A stretch of DNA of 63,100 nucleotides, from assembly GCA_944386225.1 (NCBI GenBank), contig CALXAH010000019.1, positions 1 through 63,100 of the forward strand, in the 5' to 3' direction. A program made the translations under genes and the position numbers. The stretch is from an uncultured Gemmiger sp. Its GTDB lineage: Bacteria > Bacillota > Clostridia > Oscillospirales > Ruminococcaceae. The notes under the pieces were generated by a model. The model was not told where the DNA came from. It was given only the letters and a program-made list of their open reading frames with translations, and made no database searches. Positions 10,129-18,431 of the stretch are shown piece after piece. Each line of letters starts with the position of its first letter. The stretch's first letter is position 1.

Positions 10129-10176
10129 GCCAGAAGCGGGCGGCCCCGAAAGGGGTCGCCCGCCTCTGGCTTTTTT
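10129..10176 (+). terminator. Terminator of opp operon
   Basis: A 19-base nearly perfect stem (gccagaagcgggcggcccc with ggggtcgcccgcctctggc), a GAAA loop and six T at 10171-10176. A second palindrome (atgggggac / tcccccat, about 10183-10202) follows before the convergent gene. Confidence 0.9.
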
Positions 10177-10269
10177 GCCAATATGGGGGACCAGTCCCCC
10201 ATGCCCCCGTTCAGCGGGCCAGGAATTTGGCCCGCATGGCAGGAGGTTAATTCTCTCCACGGGATCAGC

Positions 10270-11367
10270 TTATTTGTGTCGGCTTTTGATTGCCAGCGTC
10301 AGGGCCGTAAGCAGCAGCACCGCCGCCCCGCCCAGACAGAGCAGGATCAGCAGACGCGCCTGCAGCCAGCCGATGGCCGGGCTGCCGTCTGTGCTGTCCG
10401 GGACAGGGGAAGGCGCGGGGGTCGGCGCGGTGTCCTCTGTCTGCGAACTGCCCCCGCCGGAAGGCGCCTGCACCACCGCGCCGTCCAGCGCGTCGGCCAG
10501 CCGGTCCGCCAGCAGCCGGGCGGCTGCCCGCATGCCGTTGTCTATATCCGGGTCCACCACCACGGCGTTGTCCTCGTCCAGATCCGCGTGGCCCCGCAGC
10601 ATCAGAAACAGCTTCATGCCGTCGTTGTCCAGCAGCGCGGATTCAAAGGCCTCATACAAGGCCGCCCGGTCGCCGGTATCTGCCCCGCCCAGCTGGGCCT
10701 GGATGAACTTTTCCGCCCGCACCGCATCGGTCACATTGGCGTAGTAATCCCGCAGATGCTGCGCCAGGTCGTCCTCCGGCTGCAGGGTCGCCCCCAGCAC
10801 CATCCCGTCCAGATCGGCCAGCAGGTCGCTTTCCGGGAACAGGCTGGCGTTTTCCGCCCCGGCGAAAGCCGGCTGCATCAGGGTGTAGTACCCGTCCACG
10901 CTGTCCGCCTGCCCGCTGCATTGTTCTGCCAGCTGCATGCAGTCGCCGCCCCAGCCGCAGAGCGCGCCCGCCTGTTTGTAACTGCCGGCCAGCGCCGCGA
11001 TCAGATGGATGGCGTCCACGCTCCGACCCTCCGGCAGGGTCAGCAGCTGTACGGTTTGCAGCGCCGCCAGTTCCGGGGAGCGGCTCTCTACCAGAGCGGC
11101 AAACTCCTCATCCGGAGCCCCCAGCACCAGATCCCACTCCATATCGGCGTACCGCTCTGCCCGCAGGTAGTTCATGGTCAGCAGCAGGGCCTCTTCCCCC
11201 GGCTCACCGGCGTATTCCTCCGCCAGCTGCTGTACCTGGGCGATTCCGTCCAGGAAGCCTTCCCAGTCATCCGCCGCAGCCGCATCCGGGGCCAGCCCCA
11301 GGCAGAGCGCCAGCCCGGCGAGCAGGGAAAACAGAATTGAAAATATACGTTTTGTATAATTCGACAT
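10270..11367 (-). CDS. Unknown exported protein with C-terminal membrane anchor
   Basis: A 365-residue protein with an N-terminal signal peptide (IFSILFSLLAGLALCLGLA, cleavage plausible after ADAAA-type residues), a soluble Glu/Asp-rich helical body, a Pro/Thr/Ser linker (TPAPSPVPDS near residue 320) and one C-terminal membrane helix (LLILLCLGGAAVLLLTALTL) followed by KSRHK. This is the layout of a cell-surface protein anchored by its C-terminus. The middle has a run of the form VDAIHLIAALAGSYKQ with later CGWGGDC. I cannot assign a catalytic motif or family. It is a single gene between the opp terminator and the polyamine operon on the same strand, 57 bases beyond that operon, so read-through from it is possible. 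Confidence 0.7.
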   Translation of the reverse strand: MSNYTKRIFSILFSLLAGLALCLGLAPDAAAADDWEGFLDGIAQVQQLAEEYAGEPGEEALLLTMNYLRAERYADMEWDLVLGAPDEEFAALVESRSPELAALQTVQLLTLPEGRSVDAIHLIAALAGSYKQAGALCGWGGDCMQLAEQCSGQADSVDGYYTLMQPAFAGAENASLFPESDLLADLDGMVLGATLQPEDDLAQHLRDYYANVTDAVRAEKFIQAQLGGADTGDRAALYEAFESALLDNDGMKLFLMLRGHADLDEDNAVVVDPDIDNGMRAAARLLADRLADALDGAVVQAPSGGGSSQTEDTAPTPAPSPVPDSTDGSPAIGWLQARLLILLCLGGAAVLLLTALTLAIKSRHK

Positions 11368-11424
11368 AAAAGTACACCGTGCACAAGGAGCGGCGCAGTT
11401 TATCCCGCGCCGCTCCGCCCGCCC

Positions 11425-12552
11425 TCAGGACAGGCGGTTTTTGAAATCTTCATAGCCGAACTGCTTTACCAGGGTCAGGTTGCCGTCTTTGTCCCGCCAG
11501 ACGATGGAGGGCAGAGGCATCCCGTTGAAGGTGTTGGTCTTGACCATGGTATACAGGGCCATATCCCCAAAGGTCACCCGGCTGCCCTCGGTCAGCGGCG
11601 CGTCGAAGGAGTAATCCCCGATCACGTCCCCGGCCAGGCAGGTGGGCCCGCCCAGCCGGTAGGTGTGGGCCTTTTCCTCGGGCTGGCCCGCACCGATCAC
11701 CGGGGGCCGGTAGGGCATCTCCAGCACGTCGGGCATATGGCAGGCGGCGGAGGTATCCAGGATGGCGATATCCATGCCGTTGTGCACCACTTCCAGCACG
11801 CTGGATTCCAGGAATCCGGCGTTCAGCACCACGGCCTCGCCCGGCTCCAGGTAGACTTCCACCCCGTATTTCTCCCGCAGCCCCCGTACCAGCCGTACAA
11901 GCCGATCCCGGTCGTAGTCGTCCCGGGTGATGTGGTGGCCGCCGCCCAGATTCAGCCATTTCAGGCCGGTCAGATACGGCCCGAACTTTTCCTCAAAGGC
12001 CGCCAGGGTGGTTTCCAGCGCGTCGGAATCCTGCTCGCACAGGGTGTGGAAATGCAGCCCGTCCAGCAGGGGCAGCAGCTCCGGGTCAAAATTCGCCAGG
12101 GTGGTGCCCAGGCGGCTGCCCGGAGCGCAGGGGTCATAGATGGCGTGGCCCTCCTGGGTGGAGCATTCGGGATTCACCCGCAGCCCCACCTGTTTGCCCG
12201 CCGCCCTGGCCGCCGGGCCGAACCGGCGCAGCTGGGCCGGGCTGTTGAATACAAAGTGGTCGGCGTAGTGCAGCAGCTCGTCGAACTCTTCCGGCTTGTA
12301 GGCCGGGCTGAACACATGGGTCTCCCCGCCGAATTCCTCTTTGCCCAGCCGGGCTTCGTACAGGCCGCTGGCGGTGCTGCCCGCCAGGTATTGCCGCAGC
12401 AGCGGGTAGCAGGAAAACATGGAAAAGGCCTTCTGTGCCAGCAGGATGCGGCAGCCCGCCGCCTCGCTGACCTGTTTCAGAATCTCCAGGTTCTTTACAA
12501 GCCGTAATTCATCCACGACAAAATACGGCGTGTTGATACGATTTTCTCCCAT
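11425..12552 (-). CDS. nspC: Carboxynorspermidine/carboxyspermidine decarboxylase
   Basis: A 375-residue PLP enzyme of the alanine racemase-like (fold III) group, specifically the NspC/CASDC family. It decarboxylates carboxyspermidine or a related carboxylated polyamine. The N-terminus INTPYFVVDELRL and the PLP lysine context LLAQKAFS (about residue 42) are characteristic. Other marks are LHFHTLCEQ, LNLGGGHHIT and the C-terminal catalytic Cys region GGPTCLAGDVIGDY. The ATG overlaps the dehydrogenase stop (ATGA at 12552), so the pair is coupled. Which carboxylated substrate it takes (carboxyspermidine, carboxynorspermidine or carboxyaminopropylagmatine) cannot be decided from sequence. Confidence 0.9.
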   Translation of the reverse strand: MGENRINTPYFVVDELRLVKNLEILKQVSEAAGCRILLAQKAFSMFSCYPLLRQYLAGSTASGLYEARLGKEEFGGETHVFSPAYKPEEFDELLHYADHFVFNSPAQLRRFGPAARAAGKQVGLRVNPECSTQEGHAIYDPCAPGSRLGTTLANFDPELLPLLDGLHFHTLCEQDSDALETTLAAFEEKFGPYLTGLKWLNLGGGHHITRDDYDRDRLVRLVRGLREKYGVEVYLEPGEAVVLNAGFLESSVLEVVHNGMDIAILDTSAACHMPDVLEMPYRPPVIGAGQPEEKAHTYRLGGPTCLAGDVIGDYSFDAPLTEGSRVTFGDMALYTMVKTNTFNGMPLPSIVWRDKDGNLTLVKQFGYEDFKNRLS

Positions 12553-13811
12553 CAGTCCACCAGCTTCGGGTCATCCTGCACCTGCCAGGGCAGGCCCCAT
12601 TTGTTCAGGGCTTCCATGTAGGGGTCCGGATCAAACTCTTCGGTGGTGTAGACGCCGGGCTTATTCCACTTGCCGGTCAGCAGCATCATGGCGCCGATCA
12701 TGGCGGGCACGCCGGTGGTGTAGCTGATGGCCTGGCTGCCCACTTCCTTGTAGCACTCCTGATGGTCGCAGACGTTGTAGATGTAGGCGGTCTTTTCCTT
12801 GCCGTCCTTTACGCCGGTGAAGATGCAGCCGATGTTGGTCTTGCCCACGGTGCGGGGGCCCAGGCTGGCGGGATCGGGCAGCAGGGCTTTCAGGAACTGG
12901 ATGGGCACGATCTGATGACCCTCAAACTCGATGGGGGTGGTGGAGAGCATGCCCACGTTCTCCAGGCACTTCATGTGGGTCAGATAGCTCTGGCCGAAGG
13001 TCATGAAGAAGCGGATGCGCTTTACGCCCGGGATGTTCTTGGCCAGGGACTCGATCTCCTCGTGGTGCAGCAGGTACATGTCCTTGTCGCCCACCTGGTC
13101 GAAGTTGTATTCCCGCTTGATGCTCATGGCGGGCACTTCCACCCAGTGGCCGTTCTCCCAGTAGGAACCGGGGGCGCTGACCTCCCGCAGGTTGATCTCC
13201 GGGTTGAAGTTGGTGGCGAAGGGATAGCCGTGGTCGCCGCCGTTGCAGTCCAGAATGTCGATGGTGTGGATCTCATCAAACAGGTGCTTCTGGGCCCAGG
13301 CACAGTACACCTGGGTCACGCCCGGGTCAAAACCGGTGCCCAGCAGGGCGGTCAGGCCCGCGGCCTTGAACTTCTCCTGATAGGCCCACTGGTAGCTGTA
13401 GTCAAAGTAGGCGGAGAAGCCCTGCTCCTTGCAGCGCTTTTCGTAGTTGGCCTTCCACTCGGGATCGTCCAGGTTCTCCGGCTCGTAGTTGGCGGTGTCC
13501 AGATAGTTCACGCCGCAGGCCAGGCAGGCGTCCATGATGGTCAGATCCTGGTAGGGCAGGGCAATGTTCATTACCAGATCCGGCTGTACCTTGCGGATCA
13601 GGGCGCACAGCTCGTCAAAGTTGTCCGCGTCCACCTGCTCGGTGGTGATAACGGTGGAGGTAGTGCCCTCCAGTTTGGCCTTCAGCGCGTCGCACTTGGA
13701 TTTGGTGCGGCTGGCGATGCAGATCTCGGTGAAAACCTCACTGTTCTGGCAGCACTTGTGGATGGCCACGCCGGCAACGCCGCCGCAGCCGATGATCAAT
13801 ACCTTGCTCAT
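12552..13811 (-). CDS. Carboxy(nor)spermidine dehydrogenase, saccharopine dehydrogenase family
   Basis: A 419-residue NAD(P)-dependent enzyme. It starts with the Rossmann motif VLIIGCGGVAGVAIHKC and belongs to the saccharopine dehydrogenase-like CANSDH/CASDH family. These enzymes condense aspartate beta-semialdehyde with a diamine (putrescine, diaminopropane or, in some bacteria, agmatine) and reduce the imine. Conserved stretches include NYLDTANYEPE, GFDPGVTQVYCAWA and DCNGGDHGYPFATNFNPE. A GTG at 13820 is in frame but overlaps the RBS; the ATG at 13811 lies eight bases after AAAGGAG and is preferred. Forty-five bases separate it from speB. Confidence 0.9.
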   Translation of the reverse strand: MSKVLIIGCGGVAGVAIHKCCQNSEVFTEICIASRTKSKCDALKAKLEGTTSTVITTEQVDADNFDELCALIRKVQPDLVMNIALPYQDLTIMDACLACGVNYLDTANYEPENLDDPEWKANYEKRCKEQGFSAYFDYSYQWAYQEKFKAAGLTALLGTGFDPGVTQVYCAWAQKHLFDEIHTIDILDCNGGDHGYPFATNFNPEINLREVSAPGSYWENGHWVEVPAMSIKREYNFDQVGDKDMYLLHHEEIESLAKNIPGVKRIRFFMTFGQSYLTHMKCLENVGMLSTTPIEFEGHQIVPIQFLKALLPDPASLGPRTVGKTNIGCIFTGVKDGKEKTAYIYNVCDHQECYKEVGSQAISYTTGVPAMIGAMMLLTGKWNKPGVYTTEEFDPDPYMEALNKWGLPWQVQDDPKLVD

Positions 13812-13856
13812 GGTCAACACTCCTTTGTTATTTCTGTAAGGGTATAAACAGGAAAA

Positions 13857-14708
13857 TCAATCCAGCGCCAGCAGCATCTCCCGCACGATCTTGCCGGCCA
13901 CCGCGGTGGAGGCGCCGGTGGGATCGTAGGCGGGGCTCAGCTCGTTCACGTCGCAGCCCACGATGTTGAGCCGCTCGCATACCAGCGTCACCGCCCGGCG
14001 CAGCGTATCAAAACTCACGCCGCCCGGCTCCGGGGTGCCGGTGCCCGGAAATACCGACGGGTCCAGCACGTCCAGATCCAGCGTAAAGTACACCGGCTTG
14101 CCGGAGAGCTTGTCCAGCACTTCCTCCAGCCCCTCCAGGTCGAACCGGTGGGTGGTCACATGCTCGGCCCCCCAGCGGAATTCCTCCCGGTCGCCGGAGC
14201 GGATGCCGAACTGGAAGATCCGGCCGTCGCCCACCAGTTCCCAGCACCGGCGCAGCACGCAGGCGTGGGAGAGAGGCGCGCCCAGATAGTCCTGCCGCAG
14301 ATCGGCGTGGGCGTCAAAATGCAGGATGTGCACCTCCGGGTACCGGGCCTGTACCGCCCGGAAGGCCCCCAGTGTCACCAGATGCTCGCCGCCCAGCAAA
14401 AAGGGCCGCTTGCCGCCGTCCAGGATCTGAGCCGCCCGCTCCTCGATCTGGGCCAGCGCCTTGACCGAATCCCCCAGGCAGAGTTCCAGATCGCCGCTGT
14501 CCAGCACCGAGGCGTCCAGCAGATCCTTGTCCTGGTAGGGGCTGTAGCTCTCCAGCCCGAAGCTCTCGTGCCGGATGGCCCCCGGGCCGAACCGGGTGCC
14601 CGGCCGGAAGGAAGTGGTGCTGTCGAACGGCGCGCCGAACAGAACGGTTTTTGCCTCATCCCAGGGCGCGTCGCAGCACAGGAAGGTTTCAATATTCGGA
14701 TTCAACAT
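13857..14708 (-). CDS. speB: Agmatinase / arginase-family ureohydrolase
   Basis: A 283-residue ureohydrolase with all Mn-binding motifs: GGEHLVT, HFDAHADLR, the following SHACVLRR and the LDLDVLDPSVFPGTG block. In this context the substrate is agmatine (giving putrescine and urea) or aminopropylagmatine (giving spermidine directly). It overlaps the end of speE by 20 bases and shares its operon. ArgI-type arginase activity is less likely because the gene sits among arginine decarboxylase and spermidine genes. Confidence 0.9.
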   Translation of the reverse strand: MLNPNIETFLCCDAPWDEAKTVLFGAPFDSTTSFRPGTRFGPGAIRHESFGLESYSPYQDKDLLDASVLDSGDLELCLGDSVKALAQIEERAAQILDGGKRPFLLGGEHLVTLGAFRAVQARYPEVHILHFDAHADLRQDYLGAPLSHACVLRRCWELVGDGRIFQFGIRSGDREEFRWGAEHVTTHRFDLEGLEEVLDKLSGKPVYFTLDLDVLDPSVFPGTGTPEPGGVSFDTLRRAVTLVCERLNIVGCDVNELSPAYDPTGASTAVAGKIVREMLLALD

Positions 14709-15549
14709 TTTTCAAAAGCTCCTCCACATAGGCGGGAATGTAGAACGCACCCCGGTGCAGGGTGGTGGTGTAGTATTTGCAGGCCAGACCCCGGGCATTC
14801 CAGCGCCCTTCGTCCAGGTCTTTCAGCGGATGGTACTTCTTGCTGGCAAAGCCGAACAGCCAGTGCCCGCTGGGATAGGTGGGGATGTGGGCCTGGTACA
14901 CCCGGCTGATGGGGAAGGACTCCACGATCCGTTTGTGGGCCCGCTGGCAGGCCACCGCGTCCTCGTCGTAGAAGGGGCTCTCATGCTGGTTGACCATGAT
15001 GCCGTCCTCCCGCAGGGCCTTGTAGCAGTTGCCGTAGAACTCCCGGGTGAACAGCCCCTCGCCGGGGCCGAACGGGTCGGTGGAATCCACGATGATCAGG
15101 TCGTATTCGTTCTCAAATCGGCGGATGTATTTCAGCCCGTCCTCGTAGTGGATGTGCACCCGGGGATCGTCCAGCTTGCAGGCGGTCTGGGGCAGGTACT
15201 CCCGGCAGACCTCCACCACCTGGGGATCAATCTCCACCATGTCGATGGATTCGATCTCGGGGTAGCGGGTCAGCTCCCGGATCACGCCGCCGTCCCCGGC
15301 GCCGATTACCAGCACCCGCCGCACACAGGGGTGTACCGCCATCGGCACATGGGTGATCATTTCATGGTAGATGAACTCGTCCTTTTCGGTAAGCATCATA
15401 TACCCGTCCAGCGTCAGGAACCGGCCGAACTCCGGCGATTCAAACACGTCGATGCGCTGGAATTCGCTCTGCCCGCTGTACAGCTGCTTATCCACCCGGA
15501 TGGACAGCTTTACGTTGGGGGTCTGCGCTTCGGAAAACCAGAACTCCAT
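14689..15549 (-). CDS. speE: Spermidine synthase-like aminopropyltransferase
   Basis: A 286-residue aminopropyltransferase that transfers aminopropyl from decarboxylated SAM. It has the N-terminal beta domain (MEFWFSEAQTPNVKLSIRVD), the gatekeeping sequence YHEMITHVPM, the nucleotide motif VLVIGAGDGGVIRE and the catalytic segment IIVDSTDPFGPGEGLF. An in-frame TTG at 15555 is too close to the AAGGAG, so the ATG at 15549 is taken. It starts just downstream of the decarboxylase stop and overlaps speB. Acceptor choice (putrescine or agmatine) is open. Confidence 0.92.
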   Translation of the reverse strand: MEFWFSEAQTPNVKLSIRVDKQLYSGQSEFQRIDVFESPEFGRFLTLDGYMMLTEKDEFIYHEMITHVPMAVHPCVRRVLVIGAGDGGVIRELTRYPEIESIDMVEIDPQVVEVCREYLPQTACKLDDPRVHIHYEDGLKYIRRFENEYDLIIVDSTDPFGPGEGLFTREFYGNCYKALREDGIMVNQHESPFYDEDAVACQRAHKRIVESFPISRVYQAHIPTYPSGHWLFGFASKKYHPLKDLDEGRWNARGLACKYYTTTLHRGAFYIPAYVEELLKNVESEY

Positions 15550-15551
15550 CC

Positions 15552-17006
15552 TCAATACTCTCCTTTCAGCACGTTCAGCCGGCGGATATCCGCGTCCTCG
15601 GGGCCGGTCATGGAGCAGCCCTTGGCCTTGGCGTATTCAATGTAGTCCAGGATCGGCCCGGTGATCCGCTCGCCGGGGGCCAGGATGGGGATGCCCGGCG
15701 GGTAGCACATGACGAACTCGCTGCACACCCGGCCCTCGGTTTCCCGCAGCGGCAGGGACTCCTTGGGTGCGTAGAAGGCGTCCTGGGGGCTTACCGCCAC
15801 CTGGGGGTCAATGTACTCCTGCTTCATCAGGCCCGCCCGGTCGGCCCGGCCGAACCGGCGGCGTACCTCGGCCAGGGCGCTCACCAGCCGCTCCACCTCC
15901 CGGGGACGGTCCCCGATGGACAGATAGGCCAGGATGTTGCCCAGGTCGCCGAACTCGATCTGGATGTCGTATTCATCCCGCAGCAGGTCGTAGACCTCGA
16001 TGCCGGCCAGACCCACGTCCAGGGTGTTCACCGACAGCTTGGTCACATCAAAATCAAAGATGCTGTCCCCGTTGATCAGCTCCCGGCTGTAGGCGTAGTA
16101 GCCGCCGATGGCGTTGATCTCCTCCCGGGCGTATTCGGCCAGCCGAACCACCCCGTCAAAGGCCTCCTTGCCCCGCAGCGCCAGGTTGCGCCGGGAGATG
16201 TCCAGGCTGCTCAGCAGCAGGTAGGAGCCGCTGGTGGTCTGGGTCAGGTTGATGATCTGCCGCACATGGCCCTCGCTCATGGCGGGGCCGGTGAGCAGCA
16301 GGGAACTCTGGGTCAGGCTGCCGCCGGATTTGTGCATGCTGACCGCGGCCATGTCCGCCCCGGCCGCCATGGCCGATACCGGCAGCCGGTCGCTGAAATA
16401 GAAGTGGGTGCCGTGGGCTTCGTCCGCCAGGCACAGCATCCCGGCCTCGTGGGCCAGCTTCACGATGCCCCGCAGATCGGAGCAGATACCGTAGTAGGTG
16501 GGGTTGTTCACCAGAATGGCCTTGGCGTCCGGGTTTTCCCGGATGGCCTTTTCCACCTGATCCAGCCGCATCCCCAGGGGGATGCCCAGCCGGTCGTCGC
16601 AGTCCGGGTTCACATACACCGGCACCGCGCCGCAGAGCACCATGGCGCCCATGACGCTGCGGTGCACGTTCCGGGGCAGGATGATCTTGTCCCCGCGGCC
16701 GGCCACCGACAGCACCATGCTCTGCACCGCGCTGGTGGTGCCGCCCACCATCAGAAAGGCGTGGGCCGCGCCGAACGCCTCCGCCGCCAGTTCCTCCGCC
16801 TCCCGGATCACCGATACCGGGTGGCACAGATTGTCCAGCGGCTTCATGCTGTTCACGTCCATGCTCACGCATTTTTCGCCCAGCAGGGCGGTCAGTTCCG
16901 GGTTGCCCCGGCCCCGTTTGTGGCCGGGTACGTCAAAGGGCACCACCCGGGCCCGCTTGAATGCTTCCAGCGCCTCATAAATGGGCGCGCGGCTCTGATC
17001 CCGCAT
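15552..17006 (-). CDS. speA: Arginine/lysine/ornithine decarboxylase, aspartate aminotransferase fold
   Basis: A 484-residue PLP decarboxylase of the Orn/Lys/Arg fold I group without the N-terminal wing domain, like Bacillus SpeA. Key features are the opening VVPFDVPGHKRGRGNP, the substrate loop LMVGGTTSAVQSMVLS, the catalytic Asp/His segment LADEAHGTHFYF and the PLP lysine in VSMHKSGGSLTQSS. The C-terminal domain carries PPGIPILAPGE. The neighbouring agmatinase makes arginine the most likely substrate, producing agmatine; lysine cannot be excluded. It starts 12 bases after speD. Confidence 0.9.
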   Translation of the reverse strand: MRDQSRAPIYEALEAFKRARVVPFDVPGHKRGRGNPELTALLGEKCVSMDVNSMKPLDNLCHPVSVIREAEELAAEAFGAAHAFLMVGGTTSAVQSMVLSVAGRGDKIILPRNVHRSVMGAMVLCGAVPVYVNPDCDDRLGIPLGMRLDQVEKAIRENPDAKAILVNNPTYYGICSDLRGIVKLAHEAGMLCLADEAHGTHFYFSDRLPVSAMAAGADMAAVSMHKSGGSLTQSSLLLTGPAMSEGHVRQIINLTQTTSGSYLLLSSLDISRRNLALRGKEAFDGVVRLAEYAREEINAIGGYYAYSRELINGDSIFDFDVTKLSVNTLDVGLAGIEVYDLLRDEYDIQIEFGDLGNILAYLSIGDRPREVERLVSALAEVRRRFGRADRAGLMKQEYIDPQVAVSPQDAFYAPKESLPLRETEGRVCSEFVMCYPPGIPILAPGERITGPILDYIEYAKAKGCSMTGPEDADIRRLNVLKGEY

Positions 17007-17018
17007 TCCCGTGCCTCC

Positions 17019-17777
17019 TTAGTAAATGTTGCGCCCGCTGAAGATCTCGATCATCTCCCGGCGCAGGTTGTCCATGATCTCCAGCCGGGTACGGGGGGGC
17101 AGCTCGTAGGCGTCGGTCTTGAACAGGTAGTTCTGCAGGTCGATTTCCTTCACCATCATCTTGGTGTGGAACAGGTTCGCCCCGTACACGTTCAGATCCA
17201 CCGCGTCGTACCGCAGCAGGGTCTCGGGGTCGATGAAATCCTGGATGGAGCGCATGTTCAGGTCGTTGAACAGCTTGCGGCCGTACACGTCCCGGGTAAA
17301 GCCCCGCACCCGGTAGTCCATGGTGATGATGTCCGAATCAAAGGAGCCGATCAGGTAATCCAGGGTGGACAGCGGGGTGATCTCGCCGCAGGTGGCCACG
17401 TCGATGTCCACCCGGAAGGTGGCCAGGCAGGTTTCGGGGTGGTATTCGGGGTAGGTGTGCACCGTCACATGGCTTTTGTCCAGGTGGGCCAGCTGCATTT
17501 CGCCGGCGGGCAGCAGGCTGGGCTCGGCGATCAGGATACAGACCGAGGCGCCCTGGGGATCGTAGTCCTGCCGGGCGATGTTCAGCACCTTGGCCCCGAT
17601 CATGTCGGTCAGGTTGGTCAGGATGTTGGTCAGACGTTCCGAGTTGTACTGCCCGTCGATGTAGCCGATGTAGTCCCGCAGTTCCCGGGCGGTCTTGGCA
17701 TAGCATACGTCGTAGATGTTGAAGCTCAGCGCCTTGGTCAGGTTATTGAACCCGTACAGTTTGATCTTTTCCTCCAT
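17019..17777 (-). CDS. speD: S-adenosylmethionine decarboxylase proenzyme, E. coli-type
   Basis: A 252-residue pyruvoyl-dependent enzyme that makes decarboxylated SAM for SpeE. Its length and motifs fit the longer gammaproteobacterial-style SpeD1a class rather than the short Bacillus form of about 125 residues. The self-cleavage site is HLDKSHVTVHTYPEY (Ser becomes the pyruvoyl group). Other marks are the N-terminal KLYGFNNLTKALSFNIYDVC and the substrate Cys in DVATCGEITPLSTL. It is the first gene of the polyamine operon, preceded by GGAG and a leader of about 240 bases that contains a terminator hairpin. Confidence 0.95.
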   Translation of the reverse strand: MEEKIKLYGFNNLTKALSFNIYDVCYAKTARELRDYIGYIDGQYNSERLTNILTNLTDMIGAKVLNIARQDYDPQGASVCILIAEPSLLPAGEMQLAHLDKSHVTVHTYPEYHPETCLATFRVDIDVATCGEITPLSTLDYLIGSFDSDIITMDYRVRGFTRDVYGRKLFNDLNMRSIQDFIDPETLLRYDAVDLNVYGANLFHTKMMVKEIDLQNYLFKTDAYELPPRTRLEIMDNLRREMIEIFSGRNIY

Positions 17778-17824
17778 GCTCGCGTACTCCTTTTTCCTTT
17801 ACTGCGGCACCGCGTCCGAACGAC

Positions 17825-17861
17825 AAAAAACGGGCGGATGCGCCCGCGCACATCCGCCCGT
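17825..17861 (-). terminator. Terminator hairpin in the speD leader (probable attenuator)
   Basis: On the minus strand an 11-bp perfect stem (acgggcggatg with its complement on the plus strand) is followed by six T. It lies about 50 bases before the speD start, between the likely promoter and the first gene, and no gene ends there. A terminator in this position usually means regulated read-through, for example by a riboswitch, leader peptide or RNA-binding protein. I do not recognise a known aptamer upstream of it. Confidence 0.7.
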
Positions 17862-18001
17862 GAAAAGATCGTGGTTCCATGACAGCACCCGCGGGACGCA
17901 TACCGCGCCCGGGGCCTTCCTGAACAGAGTCTATATAGCAAATACTTACTTTTACTACTCTTATTGATCGTTTTACAAGTTGATGCACGCGTGACCGCGT
18001 A

Positions 18002-18018
18002 TGGTTATAAAGTAACCA
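18002..18018. promoter_or_regulatory. Palindrome near the polyamine promoter
   Basis: TGGTTA, five bases, TAACCA: a perfect inverted repeat just downstream of the proposed -10 of the minus-strand promoter. It is a good candidate operator. Confidence 0.4.
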
Positions 18019-18019
18019 A

Positions 18020-18049
18020 CTTATAAAATTGAGCTTTTAACTCAATCAA
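18020..18049 (-). promoter_or_regulatory. Candidate promoter of the polyamine operon
   Basis: On the minus strand TTGATT, 18 bases, TATAAG. The spacer is itself an inverted repeat (ATTGAG, seven bases, CTCAAT). The rest of the 18050-18431 gap shows no gene or clear RNA; an open frame before the next gene start has no RBS and is not called. Confidence 0.5.
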
Positions 18050-18431
18050 TAATGGCGGGGTGTGCCCGCCGCTCGGCAGTTGACCCGGCTGTCCGCATGG
18101 CCTTGACCCGCTTTGCGCGGGTGGTCAGAAGAAATATTTGCATGGAACTCTGTTTTGAAAATAGCCGCCCATGACAGTTAAAGTGTATCGAAAATACATG
18201 CGTTTGTCAACAGAAAAAACATCTGCACAAAGATTTTACGAACTGTGTGCGGAGAGGAAAAACAACACACTGATTTGTGAAAGTTTCGCTGTCCTCTGTG
18301 AGAAAACGCCCGGCGCCCTTGCGGCAGCTGCTTTATTCCTATATAACATGCCTTGTGCGCCACGCTTTTGCCGCACCGGGCAGCACCGCACTGTCCGTGT
18401 ACGGCAGACAAAAAGGAAAAGGAACGAGCTT

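Noticed and set aside
17743-17988. Minus-strand frame of 81 codons in the speD leader as a protein gene
   Set aside because: It runs through the terminator hairpin and into speD in another frame with no RBS; only its first codons are considered as a possible leader peptide in the findings.
18171-18431. Extension of the OPT-PqqD protein upstream to 18171
   Set aside because: The extra 87 residues have AT-rich, low-quality sequence and no RBS; the OPT family start and AAGGAACG support 18432.
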